Assembly (NCBI RefSeq): GCF_008629655.1
Contig: NZ_VWSG01000001.1
Location: 448,709-512,708, forward strand
Reading direction: 5' to 3'
DNA: 64,000 nucleotides
Source of the DNA: Paenimyroides baculatum
Lineage (GTDB): Bacteria; Bacteroidota; Bacteroidia; Flavobacteriales; Flavobacteriaceae
The notes under the pieces are model-generated. The model ran no database searches and was not told the origin of the DNA. It worked only from the letters and a program-made list of their open reading frames with translations. The position numbers were made by a program, and so were the translations under genes. This document shows positions 35,675 to 44,712 of this stretch, one piece after another (the stretch's first letter is position 1; each line of letters opens with the position of its first letter).

Positions 35675-37465
35675 TTAAACAGAAATTTCTTCTTTCTTAT
35701 GATCTAAATTTACTTGTTGTAGATAAAAAGATGGTGACATGCCGGTACTTTTCATAAACGCGCTTGAAAAACTACGTGCGCTTGAAAAACCTAACAGCTC
35801 TGCAATGGCTTGTATTTTATATTTAGTCCATTTTTTGTCAGTATCAACCTTATCTAAAAAGTAGGTGATACGCAAGCTGTTTAAATAATCAATAAAAGAT
35901 TTTTCTTTATAAGAATTTATAAATTGCGATAAATAAGTACGATTGGTGTTCCATTGATTAGCCAAATCATTTAGATTTATATCTTTATTTAAGAACAAAT
36001 GATTCTTTTCAAAAGTATTTAAATGTGATATTAATTCCTTTAAAATTTTATCATCTACAATTGGTGTGTCTTTTACATCGTTTATAACAGGTAAAATGTA
36101 TTTTCCCCACTCATCAATATTAATAGCCAACGGATTTATAGAATTTGAAACAATCGGGTAGCTTTCATCGGCATTTTCTTGAATAGGCAATGGCTCGCGT
36201 TGTTTTAAAAGATCATTATAATTTTTTAAGAATTCTTTCCTTTTTCTATAGTTGTGAACCGTAATTAAAAGCAAGGTAATTACTATGGTAATTCCTGCAA
36301 AAATTAAGATGTTCGTTAATGTGTTTTGCTTATTTAAATTGTTTTCCAGATATTTTTTATCGGCTATTAAAGTTTTAATATCAAAATTACTGTGTAAAGT
36401 TCCTATCAGCGATTTATATTCAGTTTGTAATAACTTCATTACTTTTAATAACTGGTTGGTGTAATACAGTTCTTCTTCGGTGTTTTTTTGCTCGCGATAA
36501 TAAGAGATTAAATAAGTATAAGCATCTTTTATTTCCGGATTACTATAATTGTGTTTGTTGAAAATGTCATTGGTCTTTTTGAAATATACCATTGCATTTT
36601 CTTTCTGATTTAAATGTAGATAATTTAAACCGAGATAAAAATAAGCAGTTGCTTCATTCGCAAAATCATCGTTTTCTGCAATTACGGCTAAGTTGTTTTT
36701 AAGTAGTTCGATGCTTTCATTATAGTTTTTTTCCTGATAGAGATTTAAAGCTTGAACATAGTAGAGGTATGGGTCTTTATAATATAAATCATCGGGCTCT
36801 AATTGGTTTGTGTTACTTAATCCAATATTTATTAAAGCATTACTTTCTTTGTATCTGTTAAGATAATACAAGGCAAAAGCTTCGCGATAGATTGAATTAA
36901 TATAACCTTGAGTGTAACTATATTGAACAGGTTTTTCAAAAAATATTCGGGCTTTATTAAAATATTGATAGCTTTTCTCATATTCCTGAACATGAAAATA
37001 AACCAATCCTATACCGTATATATCCTTATAATATACGTAAGGCTCTTTTTCTTTATCTAATGCGTTTAATGCTTTTAATTCGTAATTAAGCGAATTAATA
37101 TAATCTTTCTCAAAATAGTAAGCTGTAGCCTTGCTCTGTAAAGCTCTTATATAATAATCTTTAGGCAAAACTTTTGCAAGAAGTAATAAAGTATCGGTGT
37201 ATGTGTGAAATTCGTAAGGATTATTTGTTATACCAGACGTTTTATCATATGCCTCAAATAAATGTACATTGTTTTTTTGTTCTTTAGCTTTATTAAGATA
37301 TAATTTTAAAAACAGTTTGTACTTACTTTCACCGGTAATATTATTATTTAATGAATCATTAAGTTGTTCAAAAGTAAAGTCATCTTCATTATAATTGAAT
37401 GAAGTTTGAGCATTTGCTTTTACAAAAACAGCAAAGAGAAGTATTGAAAGATATATTTTTAACAT
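35675..37465 (-). CDS. Membrane regulator with TPR repeats and AraC-type DNA-binding domain
   Basis: 596 residues. Signal peptide (MLKIYLSILLFAVFVKANAQ), then tetratricopeptide-like helical repeats (about 50-370), one membrane helix near 384-404 (TNILIFAGITIVITLLLITV), a linker, and a cytoplasmic AraC-type helix-turn-helix (about 490-590; WNTNRTYLSQFINS, IQAIAELLGFSSARSFSSAF). The layout resembles a transmembrane one-component sensor that detects a periplasmic signal through TPRs. It is a known type in Flavobacteria; the signal is unknown. No promoter element was clear upstream. Confidence 0.87.
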   Translation of the reverse strand: MLKIYLSILLFAVFVKANAQTSFNYNEDDFTFEQLNDSLNNNITGESKYKLFLKLYLNKAKEQKNNVHLFEAYDKTSGITNNPYEFHTYTDTLLLLAKVLPKDYYIRALQSKATAYYFEKDYINSLNYELKALNALDKEKEPYVYYKDIYGIGLVYFHVQEYEKSYQYFNKARIFFEKPVQYSYTQGYINSIYREAFALYYLNRYKESNALINIGLSNTNQLEPDDLYYKDPYLYYVQALNLYQEKNYNESIELLKNNLAVIAENDDFANEATAYFYLGLNYLHLNQKENAMVYFKKTNDIFNKHNYSNPEIKDAYTYLISYYREQKNTEEELYYTNQLLKVMKLLQTEYKSLIGTLHSNFDIKTLIADKKYLENNLNKQNTLTNILIFAGITIVITLLLITVHNYRKRKEFLKNYNDLLKQREPLPIQENADESYPIVSNSINPLAINIDEWGKYILPVINDVKDTPIVDDKILKELISHLNTFEKNHLFLNKDINLNDLANQWNTNRTYLSQFINSYKEKSFIDYLNSLRITYFLDKVDTDKKWTKYKIQAIAELLGFSSARSFSSAFMKSTGMSPSFYLQQVNLDHKKEEISV

Positions 37466-37924
37466 TTTTACTTATAGTAACACTGCAATTTACAATTTTC
37501 TATTTATTTGGTTTAAAAATAATTGTATTTGATAATCAGTGTTTTATGTTTGTTTTAACTGCTGATTGATCAATCTGCACAACTACATTTTGCGTAGCTA
37601 ATTAGTTAGGTTTAGATTTGAACCAGATAAACAAATTTAAGCACCTTATTTTTTAATTGATTTGTTGAAAAATATTTAGAAATGTTTATCAATTTCAAAT
37701 TGAATCAATTATTGGGTTTTAATATCACTTTAATATACAAGCCTTACAAAAATATTTTTATTAACACCTATGTAACCTTCATCACGTATGCAATAAAAAG
37801 CATGCGTGATTTTTTTAGAGCCGATTTAATAAATGAGTATAGAGAAACAAATAAATGTAGCAAACGTTGTTAAATTTCATTTCAAGCAATAAAAAAGGAA
37901 GACTAAATCAGTCTTCCTTTTTTG
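37466..37924. other. Gene-free region with terminator only
   Basis: About 460 bases between two minus-strand genes. The small open frame 37682-37873 has no promoter, family match or compositional support. The only clear structure is the terminator at its right end. The rest is AT-rich leader for the TPR-AraC gene without a good TAnnTTTG. Confidence 0.6.
37891..37923 (-). terminator. Terminator of the glutamate-synthase-like gene
   Basis: Perfect arms AAAAAAGGAAGACT / AGTCTTCCTTTTTT around AAATC, just past the stop of the minus-strand gene at 37925. Confidence 0.85.
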
Positions 37925-39469
37925 TTAGTTAACCTTTGCAGGAACATCTTTAAAATAGACTTCTGCAAACGACATGTTTTTACCATGCTCTATTCGTTTA
38001 TGGAAAACTTCAGGACTCACTTCGTTTGGTTTAGAGAAACCACAAGCCCCAATAAATTCACCAAAAGCTTTCATTGTATTTTTATGGAACGTTGCTACAC
38101 GTACCGATTTATCGGTAATATCCATACCTTCATAAAGTAACGGATCTTGCGTTGCAATACCAACAGGGCAGTGTCCACTGTCACATTGTAATGCTTGTAT
38201 ACATCCTAAAGCAAACATCATTCCACGTGCGCTGTAACAAGCATCGGCACCCAATGCCATGTTTTTAGCTAAATCAAAAGCAGAGATCACTTTTCCAGCA
38301 GCAAGAAGTTTTATATTTTCACGAATACCGTGTTCTTTTAGCGTATTATTTGCAAATACCAAAGCATCTGATAATGCCATACCCATATAGTCAATAAACT
38401 CTAAAGGCGCTGCACCTGTACCACCTTCGGCACCGTCAATCGTTATAAAATCAGGATAAATACCCGAGTTTTTAAATGCTTTAATTATATCGATAAATTC
38501 ATCTTTTCTACCAATACAAATTTTAAAACCTACCGGTTTACCACCACTTAAATTACGTAGTTTACCAATAAACTGTGCCAATTCGTTTGCGTTGCTAAAT
38601 GCAGAATGCGATGATGGCGAGTGAACGGTTGTAAACGGTTTTATATTACGTATTTTTGAAACTTCCAACGTGTTTTTTTCTGCCGGCAATAATCCACCGT
38701 GACCAGGTTTTGCACCTTGAGATAGTTTTAATTCGATCATTTTTACATCAGGATATTGTGATCTTTCTTCAAACAAAACATCGCTAAAAAATCCTTGGTC
38801 ATCTCTACATCCAAAATATCCGGTACCAATCTGCCAGATTAAATCTCCGCCAGATCTGTGGTAAGGCGAAATTCCACCTTCACCAGTATTATGAGCAAAT
38901 CCACCTAACTTTGCACCTTTGTTCAAAGAAATGATGGCTTTTTTACTTAAAGCACCATAACTCATAGCACTAATGTTGTAAATACTTGCGCTGTATGGTT
39001 GTGAGCATTGTTCGTTACCAATTAATGTACGGAAGTTAAAATCGGAAATTATTTTTGGATAAACCGAGTGTGAAGCCCATTCGTAACCAATACGGTTTGG
39101 ATCATCTTGCATACCAAAAGAAACAGTTTGTTTCTCGTTTTTAGCACGTTGGTAAACAATAGAACGCTCACGACGGTTAAAGGGTTTACCATCTAATTCG
39201 CCTTCCCAGAAATACTGACGCAATTCCGGACGAATTTCTTCTAAAATGTATCGTAAACGCCCAATAATAGGGTAGTTTTTACGAATGGTATGTTTTGTTT
39301 GAAAAGCATCTTTAAATGCCAGATAAAATAATATTACAGGAAGTATAAGAGTTAAGAAGCTCCAATCTCTTAAAAAAACTAAATAGAATGCTACAATTAA
39401 ATAGGTGATTATAAAAGCCCAGATAACTTGTCTAATTACAAAACGATTTAAAAATTTTTGGTGTAACAT
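37925..39469 (-). CDS. FMN-binding glutamate synthase family protein (membrane-anchored)
   Basis: 514 residues. Two hydrophobic helices at the N-terminus (about 12-30 and 33-50) and then the glutamate-synthase central/FMN domain: SAMSYGALSKKAIISLNKGAKLG, HNTGEGGISPYH, ELKLSQGAKPGHGG, EGGTGAAPLEFIDYMG, and the iron-sulfur cysteine cluster ARGMMFALGCIQALQCDSGHCPVGIATQ. No glutaminase domain is present. Members occur widely, and their substrate is not settled; glutamate formation from glutamine and 2-oxoglutarate is an analogy only. Confidence 0.9.
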   Translation of the reverse strand: MLHQKFLNRFVIRQVIWAFIITYLIVAFYLVFLRDWSFLTLILPVILFYLAFKDAFQTKHTIRKNYPIIGRLRYILEEIRPELRQYFWEGELDGKPFNRRERSIVYQRAKNEKQTVSFGMQDDPNRIGYEWASHSVYPKIISDFNFRTLIGNEQCSQPYSASIYNISAMSYGALSKKAIISLNKGAKLGGFAHNTGEGGISPYHRSGGDLIWQIGTGYFGCRDDQGFFSDVLFEERSQYPDVKMIELKLSQGAKPGHGGLLPAEKNTLEVSKIRNIKPFTTVHSPSSHSAFSNANELAQFIGKLRNLSGGKPVGFKICIGRKDEFIDIIKAFKNSGIYPDFITIDGAEGGTGAAPLEFIDYMGMALSDALVFANNTLKEHGIRENIKLLAAGKVISAFDLAKNMALGADACYSARGMMFALGCIQALQCDSGHCPVGIATQDPLLYEGMDITDKSVRVATFHKNTMKAFGEFIGACGFSKPNEVSPEVFHKRIEHGKNMSFAEVYFKDVPAKVN

Positions 39470-39667
39470 AGGTTTTTAAATGCAAAAATTGTTGTTGTTT
39501 ATTAAATTGTTTCTTTAACTATTGTTTCTAGTCAGATATTTTATTAAAAGATAATTTTAAACCGCATTGAATCAGGTAATTTGGTTTTTATTTAATAAAT
39601 ATCTTTCTTTTTTATCAGATTAAGAAAAATAGTGTTCGCAAAGGTAATAAACATTTTGATTTTAAAA

Positions 39668-40225
39668 CTAATTTTTCCACTTAATATTGCACCCGATACT
39701 CGGTTTTTGCAAAGGATTAACACTACGATTGTATAATAAAGAATCGATTGCGCCGCGTAAATCATTTCCGTTGGTTGGAATACCATTTTTAGGACGCGAA
39801 TCATCTAATTGACCGCGATAAACCAGTTTGTTTTGGGCATTGAACAAATAAAAATCAGGCGTACAGGCAGCATCGTAATTTTTGGCAGTTTCTTGTGATT
39901 CATCGTACAGATACGGAAAACTGAATTTATTATCGAACGCAAATTCGGTCATTTTATCAGGTGCGTCTTCCGGATAATTTATCGCATCGTTGCTTGATAT
40001 CGATACAAAACCAATTCCTTGAACGCGGTAATCATTTGCGACACGGATAATTTCTTCAATAACGTGCAGTACAAAAGGGCAGTGGTTACAAATAAACATG
40101 ACAACAGTTCCGTGATTTCCTTTAACATCATTAAACGATTTCCATTCGTTACTGTTGGTATCGGGCAGAAAAAAATCGGGTGCTGTTGTGTCAAGTGCTA
40201 ACATATTTGATGGTGTACGAGCCAT
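39668..40225 (-). CDS. Thioredoxin-family (redoxin) protein
   Basis: 185 residues from ATG 40225; the longer frame upstream adds an unrelated hydrophobic tail and crosses the terminator of the next gene, so it is rejected. AhpC/TSA-type redoxin: APDFFLPDTNSNEWKSF opens it, and the redox site MFICNHCPF (CNHC, about 46-49) and FVSISSNDA follow. The DAACTPDFYLF segment holds the cis-proline loop. No signal peptide. Role probably thiol-disulfide exchange; substrate unknown. Confidence 0.88.
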   Translation of the reverse strand: MARTPSNMLALDTTAPDFFLPDTNSNEWKSFNDVKGNHGTVVMFICNHCPFVLHVIEEIIRVANDYRVQGIGFVSISSNDAINYPEDAPDKMTEFAFDNKFSFPYLYDESQETAKNYDAACTPDFYLFNAQNKLVYRGQLDDSRPKNGIPTNGNDLRGAIDSLLYNRSVNPLQKPSIGCNIKWKN

Positions 40226-40257
40226 TTTGTTGAGTTTTATGCTAATATAAAATAAAA

Positions 40258-40281
40258 AAAGCCAACTAAAAAGTTGGCTTT
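40258..40281 (-). terminator. Terminator of the GAPDH gene
   Basis: AAAGCCAACT / AGTTGGCTTT hairpin followed on the minus strand by a T-run, just past the gap stop. Confidence 0.75.
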
Positions 40282-40301
40282 CAAAATATGTTGTGTATCT
40301 A

Positions 40302-41747
40302 CTAATAGTAAATGTATCTGCGTACTTTAGCAATGTGTTTTGCTAAACGAATTACTTGGTGGCTGTAACCGTATTCGTTATCATACCAAATGTATAATAC
40401 AATGTTTTTACCATCTGCAGAAACAATTGTTGCGTTTGAATCGTAGATTGCCGGAGCAGATGTTCCAACGATATCCGAAGAAACCAATTCGTTGTTTAAC
40501 GAATATTTAATTTGCTCTACCAATTCGCCTTCTAAAGCGTATTGTTTCATTATTCTGTTTAAATCTTCAACCGAAGTTTGTTTTCCAACTTCTAAATTTA
40601 ATACAACTAATGAGCCGTTTGGAACAGGAACACGAATAGCATTAGATGTTAATTTACCTGCTAAACTTGGTAACGCTTTTGCAACTGCAGAACCAGCACC
40701 AGTTTCGGTAATTACCATGTTTAAAGCTGCTGCTCTACCACGGCGGTATTTTTTGTGCATGTTATCAACCAAATTCTGGTCGTTTGTATATGCGTGAATT
40801 GTTTCTAAATGTCCTTTTACAACACCTAATTCTTCTTCAATAACAGCTAAAACAGGCGTAATAGCGTTTGTTGTACATGATGCTGCTGACCAGATCGGAG
40901 TTTCATCAATATTGTAATTGTCATGGTTTACACCGTAAACAACATTTGGTACACCTTTGCCTGGCGCAGTTAATAAAACTTTAGTTGCACCTTTTGATTT
41001 TAAGTGACGAGATAAAGCTGCTTCGTCTTTAAAAACACCTGTGTTATCAATAACCAAAGCATCATTAATTCCGTATTGTGTATAGTCTATATCTTCTGGT
41101 TGAGCTGCAGAAATCATACGAACAGCAGAACCGTTAATGATTAAAGATTCGTTTTCTACATCAATTCCAACCGATCCTTCAAAATCACCGTGAATTGAAT
41201 CTAAACGTAATAAAGAAGCACGTTTTTCTAACGATAATTCATCGTTTTTATCACGTGTAACAATTGCTTTTAAACGTAATTGTTGTCCTTTACCAATTTT
41301 AGCCATTAATTCGCGCGCTAATAAACGACCAATACGACCAAATCCGTATAAAATAACATCTTTTGGTTGTACGCCTTTATTATCTTTAGCGTCTTTTAAT
41401 TTATCAACAACAAAAGATAAAGAATCGTTGTATTTGTTGTCTTCTAAATGGAATTCATACGTTAATTTACCAATATCGATACGTGCCGGTGGTAAATCTG
41501 CAGTTAAAATAGCACGAGCAATTTCAACCGTGTCAAAAATATTGATTGGTTTTTCAACAAATTTTGCAGCGTATTCGTGTAAATTAATAATGTCGCTCAC
41601 GCTACGGTCAATCAACTGGTTTCTAAATAAAACCAATTCAATCGATTTATCGTACCATAAATCATTAACGATTTTAATAAACTCTACGCAAGCTTTTCTT
41701 CTGTCTGCTTGGAAAGCCAATTCTTTTTCGTATAAACTATTTTCCAT
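40302..41747 (-). CDS. gap: Glyceraldehyde-3-phosphate dehydrogenase, long form
   Basis: 481 residues, against about 335 for the usual enzyme. Converts glyceraldehyde-3-phosphate to 1,3-bisphosphoglycerate with NAD(P). The first 130 residues are a helical extension (LYEKELAFQADRRKACVEF...) absent from most GAPDHs but known in this phylum. Then the Rossmann fold (YGFGRIGRLLAREL, about 150-165), the catalytic loop SAASCTTNAITPV with its cysteine, and WYDNEYGYSHQVIRL near the C-terminus. Own promoter and terminator; no other glycolytic gene adjacent. Confidence 0.95.
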   Translation of the reverse strand: MENSLYEKELAFQADRRKACVEFIKIVNDLWYDKSIELVLFRNQLIDRSVSDIINLHEYAAKFVEKPINIFDTVEIARAILTADLPPARIDIGKLTYEFHLEDNKYNDSLSFVVDKLKDAKDNKGVQPKDVILYGFGRIGRLLARELMAKIGKGQQLRLKAIVTRDKNDELSLEKRASLLRLDSIHGDFEGSVGIDVENESLIINGSAVRMISAAQPEDIDYTQYGINDALVIDNTGVFKDEAALSRHLKSKGATKVLLTAPGKGVPNVVYGVNHDNYNIDETPIWSAASCTTNAITPVLAVIEEELGVVKGHLETIHAYTNDQNLVDNMHKKYRRGRAAALNMVITETGAGSAVAKALPSLAGKLTSNAIRVPVPNGSLVVLNLEVGKQTSVEDLNRIMKQYALEGELVEQIKYSLNNELVSSDIVGTSAPAIYDSNATIVSADGKNIVLYIWYDNEYGYSHQVIRLAKHIAKVRRYIYY

Positions 41748-41784
41748 TTGGGGTATAAATTGTGTTGTAATTTAAAAAGTTGTA

Positions 41785-41792
41785 CAAAAATA
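41785..41792 (-). promoter_or_regulatory. -7 element TATTTTTG of gap
   Basis: Minus-strand TATTTTTG fits TAnnTTTG with 37 bases to the gap start. Confidence 0.5.
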
Positions 41793-41825
41793 TTAAAATT
41801 TATGATATACAAGCACATATAATTA

Positions 41826-41857
41826 AAAAAGTAGATTTTAATTAAAATCTACTTTTT
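41826..41857 (-). terminator. Terminator of the HtrA-type protease gene
   Basis: Perfect arms AAAAAGTAGATTTT / AAAATCTACTTTTT around AATT, just past the stop at 41865. Confidence 0.85.
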
Positions 41858-41864
41858 CGTTGGT

Positions 41865-43259
41865 TTATAAAATTAGTCGCAATCGTTCACCTTTTGGCGT
41901 AATTAAATCAATACGAAGCTGTTGCTGGTTTAGTTTTGATAAAATTTCGTTCGCATGTTCGGTATTTTGAATTTTAGATCCGTTCACTGCCAATATTATG
42001 GCGTTCTTCAATTCGCCTTCGTAAGGTTTATAACGTTCGTTAGAAATTCCGTTAATCTTAACACCATAATTTATACCTAACGCTTTTTGTTCTGTTGATG
42101 ATAAATTTTCAATTTCAAAACCGTTAAACTGAATTTCGGCAATTTCCTTTTTACTTAAAGTAACCAGAAATTCTTTGTCCTGATTATTTCGTTTTAATGA
42201 AACCTTCACTTCATCGTTTGGACGTTTGGTTGCAATGATACTGTTTAAATCTAAAAACGAATTAATTCCTTTATTGTCGATCTTATAAATAATATCTCCC
42301 TTTTTAAGTCCAGCATGTTCGGCACCTGAATTTTTTGTAACGCTTTCTACATAAAATCCTTGTTTAAAATTCAGTTTGTTTTCGGCAGCAACCTGACTGT
42401 TTATTTCGTAACCCTGAACACCCAAAATTCCCTGCTGAACTTTTCCGTATTCCATTAAATCGTTCACAATTTTTCGAGTCATGTTTGAAGGAATAGCAAA
42501 CGAATATCCCACATAAGATCCCGTTGCAGATGATATCATGGTATTGATACCGATTAAATCTCCATTTCCGTTAACCAATGCACCGCCTGAATTTCCCGGG
42601 TTTACAGCAGCATCGGTCTGAATAAAGGATTGAATTCCGTTTTCTGATAAATTCCGAGCTTTGGCAGATACAATTCCGGCTGTAACCGTTGATGTTAAAT
42701 TGTACGGATTTCCAACTGCCAAAACCCAATCGCCCACACTAATAGCATCCGAATCGGCAAAAGAAGCAAAAGGCAGTTTTTCATGGGTGTCAATTTTTAA
42801 CAACGCAATATCCATTTTAGAATCAGTTCCGATCAACTTGGCTTTAAACGTACGGTTGTCGTTCAATGTAATTTCCAGTTCGTTGGCATTCTGAATCACG
42901 TGATTGTTGGTTACAATGTATCCGTCTTCAGAAATAATCACACCCGAACCTGTACCAACTTGTGCGTAGGTTTTATTGCCGCCTTGATATCCGTAAAAAT
43001 ATTCCATTATAGGGTTTCGCGGCGCATTTCTAAAAGATACATTTTTAACGTGCACAACGGCATGTATGGTTTTTTCGGCTGCGAGTTTAAAATTTGGTGC
43101 TTCAAAAGCAGTATTTGCAACATTTCTAAATGGTGCAGTTGTTGTTATTGTGTTAGAATTGTTTAAGAAAGAATCATGCTCAAAAAACAATTTGTACGAT
43201 CCCAAAGTTACAACACCACTTAACAACGATGTTGCTAAAATAGTTCCTATATTTTTCAT
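41865..43259 (-). CDS. HtrA/DegP-like trypsin-like serine protease
   Basis: 464 residues from ATG 43259, where an N-terminal signal anchor begins (MKNIGTILATSLLSGVVTLG). Periplasmic protease/chaperone for misfolded envelope proteins. Trypsin-like domain with His in VTNNHVI, Asp in MDIALLKI and Ser in NPGNSGGAL, then two PDZ domains (GILGVQGYEI...KKGDIIYKID and GINYGVKINGISN...ILAVNGSKIQ). A second ATG ten codons upstream is possible, but its extra residues lack signal character. Confidence 0.93.
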   Translation of the reverse strand: MKNIGTILATSLLSGVVTLGSYKLFFEHDSFLNNSNTITTTAPFRNVANTAFEAPNFKLAAEKTIHAVVHVKNVSFRNAPRNPIMEYFYGYQGGNKTYAQVGTGSGVIISEDGYIVTNNHVIQNANELEITLNDNRTFKAKLIGTDSKMDIALLKIDTHEKLPFASFADSDAISVGDWVLAVGNPYNLTSTVTAGIVSAKARNLSENGIQSFIQTDAAVNPGNSGGALVNGNGDLIGINTMISSATGSYVGYSFAIPSNMTRKIVNDLMEYGKVQQGILGVQGYEINSQVAAENKLNFKQGFYVESVTKNSGAEHAGLKKGDIIYKIDNKGINSFLDLNSIIATKRPNDEVKVSLKRNNQDKEFLVTLSKKEIAEIQFNGFEIENLSSTEQKALGINYGVKINGISNERYKPYEGELKNAIILAVNGSKIQNTEHANEILSKLNQQQLRIDLITPKGERLRLIL

Positions 43260-43366
43260 GTTTAAATAGAATGTTTGTTTATTTAACATTAAAATTAAAA
43301 GATGTTTAAATAACAAAAAAGTAGTTTAACGCATGTTAACACAACTTAACGAAGCTTTAATAATTG

Positions 43367-43374
43367 TATATTTG
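43367..43374 (+). promoter_or_regulatory. -7 element TATATTTG of dapF
   Basis: TATATTTG fits TAnnTTTG and ends four bases before ATG 43379, so the message is probably leaderless. The upstream in-frame TTG at 43364 lies inside the promoter and is excluded as start. Confidence 0.6.
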
Positions 43375-43378
43375 TAGT

Positions 43379-44173
43379 ATGAAAAACGTAACTTTTTTTA
43401 AATATCAGGGAACAGGAAACGATTTTGTAATGATTGATAATCGCACGGAGTTTTTCCCGAAGAGAAATGTAGAATTGATTGAAAAATTATGCAACCGAAG
43501 ATTTGGAATTGGTGGCGACGGATTGATTTTATTGGAAAATGATCCAACTGCCGATTTTAAAATGGTGTATTATAATGCCGATGGTAACGAAAGTACCATG
43601 TGTGGCAATGGCGGACGCTGTATTGTTTCGTTTGCTCATTTTTTAGAAATTTTTTCAAAGGATACCACTTTTAATGCGATTGACGGTCTGCATCATGCCA
43701 CAATTAATGAAGAAGGAATTGTAGCATTACAGATGATCGATGTGGCAAAAGATACCATAAAAAAGGATACGGATTTCACGTTTTTGTTTACAGGATCGCC
43801 GCATCACGTTGCAATGGTAAGCGATATTACGAATTATAATGTTTTTGAAAAAGGAAAGAACATTCGTTACAGCGATGAGTATAAACCGAGTGGAACAAAT
43901 GTGAATTTTGTTGAACAATTATCAAACGATTCTTTTAAAATTAGGACTTACGAACGCGGAGTGGAAAATGAAACTTTGTCTTGCGGAACCGGAGCAACAG
44001 CCGTAGCAATTACCATGAATAATTTAGGTAAAACTGTTGCAAACAAAATAAGTATTCAGGTTGAAGGTGGTGATGTGCAGGTGTCTTTCGATCAAAACGA
44101 AGAAAAATATTACAACGTAATGTTAACCGGTGCTGCCAAACAGGTTTTTAAAGGAGAAATTTCTATTGAGTAA
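43379..44173 (+). CDS. dapF: Diaminopimelate epimerase
   Basis: 264 residues. Interconverts LL- and meso-diaminopimelate for lysine and peptidoglycan. TGNDFVMID near the start, then the two active-site cysteines: NESTMCGNGGRC and ETLSCGTGATAV. The two-lobed fold is complete. The following GNAT gene starts two bases after the stop, and mltG overlaps that gene, so the three form one unit with mltG, a peptidoglycan enzyme. Confidence 0.96.
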   Translation: MKNVTFFKYQGTGNDFVMIDNRTEFFPKRNVELIEKLCNRRFGIGGDGLILLENDPTADFKMVYYNADGNESTMCGNGGRCIVSFAHFLEIFSKDTTFNAIDGLHHATINEEGIVALQMIDVAKDTIKKDTDFTFLFTGSPHHVAMVSDITNYNVFEKGKNIRYSDEYKPSGTNVNFVEQLSNDSFKIRTYERGVENETLSCGTGATAVAITMNNLGKTVANKISIQVEGGDVQVSFDQNEEKYYNVMLTGAAKQVFKGEISIE

Positions 44174-44175
44174 AT

Positions 44176-44712
44176 ATGTTTTTAAAAGGAAATCAAGTTT
44201 ATTTGCGCGCTTTGGAACCCGAAGATTTATCGTTTCTGTACGAAATTGAAAACGATGAAACCTTGTGGGAAGTCAGTAATACGCAAACACCTTATTCAAA
44301 ATGGTTGTTGAAAAATTATCTAGAAAACAGTCATCAGGATATTTACGAAGCCAAACAACTTCGATTGGCAATTGTAGAAAAATCATCGGAAAATTTAATC
44401 GGATTAATTGATCTTTATGATTTCGATCCTAAAAACAGTAGGGTAGGTTTGGGCATCGTTGTTAAAAATCCTTCCGAAAGAAATAAAGGTTTTGGCAGCG
44501 AATCGGTAAAACTGCTTTTGGGTTATGCGTTTCAGGTTTTAAACGTGCATCAAATATTTGTTAATGTTGCCGAAACAAATAGTGCTAGTATCAAGCTTTT
44601 TTCTAATTTTGGATTTCAAAAAATCGGAGTCAAAAAGCAATGGAACAAAATAGGTTCTGTATATGTTGATGAAATCCTGTATCAATTAATAAATCCTTTA
44701 AATGAAAATTAA
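44176..44712 (+). CDS. GNAT-family N-acetyltransferase
   Basis: 178 residues of the RimJ/RimL-like GNAT type. VYLRALEPEDLSFLYEIEND at the start, the acetyl-CoA pyrophosphate-loop region NPSERNKGFGSESVKLLL (about 96-113, R/Q-x-x-G-x-G form) and VNVAETNSASIKLFSNFGF are typical. Acceptor unknown. Sits between dapF and mltG, tightly spaced on both sides (two bases and an 11-base overlap). Confidence 0.9.
   Translation: MFLKGNQVYLRALEPEDLSFLYEIENDETLWEVSNTQTPYSKWLLKNYLENSHQDIYEAKQLRLAIVEKSSENLIGLIDLYDFDPKNSRVGLGIVVKNPSERNKGFGSESVKLLLGYAFQVLNVHQIFVNVAETNSASIKLFSNFGFQKIGVKKQWNKIGSVYVDEILYQLINPLNEN

Noticed and set aside
37682..37873. 63-residue open frame on the plus strand
   Set aside because: Lies in AT-rich leader DNA, with no TAnnTTTG element, family resemblance or signal; frame of this length is expected by chance.
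40226..40333. N-terminal extension of the redoxin protein
   Set aside because: Crosses the gap terminator and the end of gap; the family match starts at 40225.
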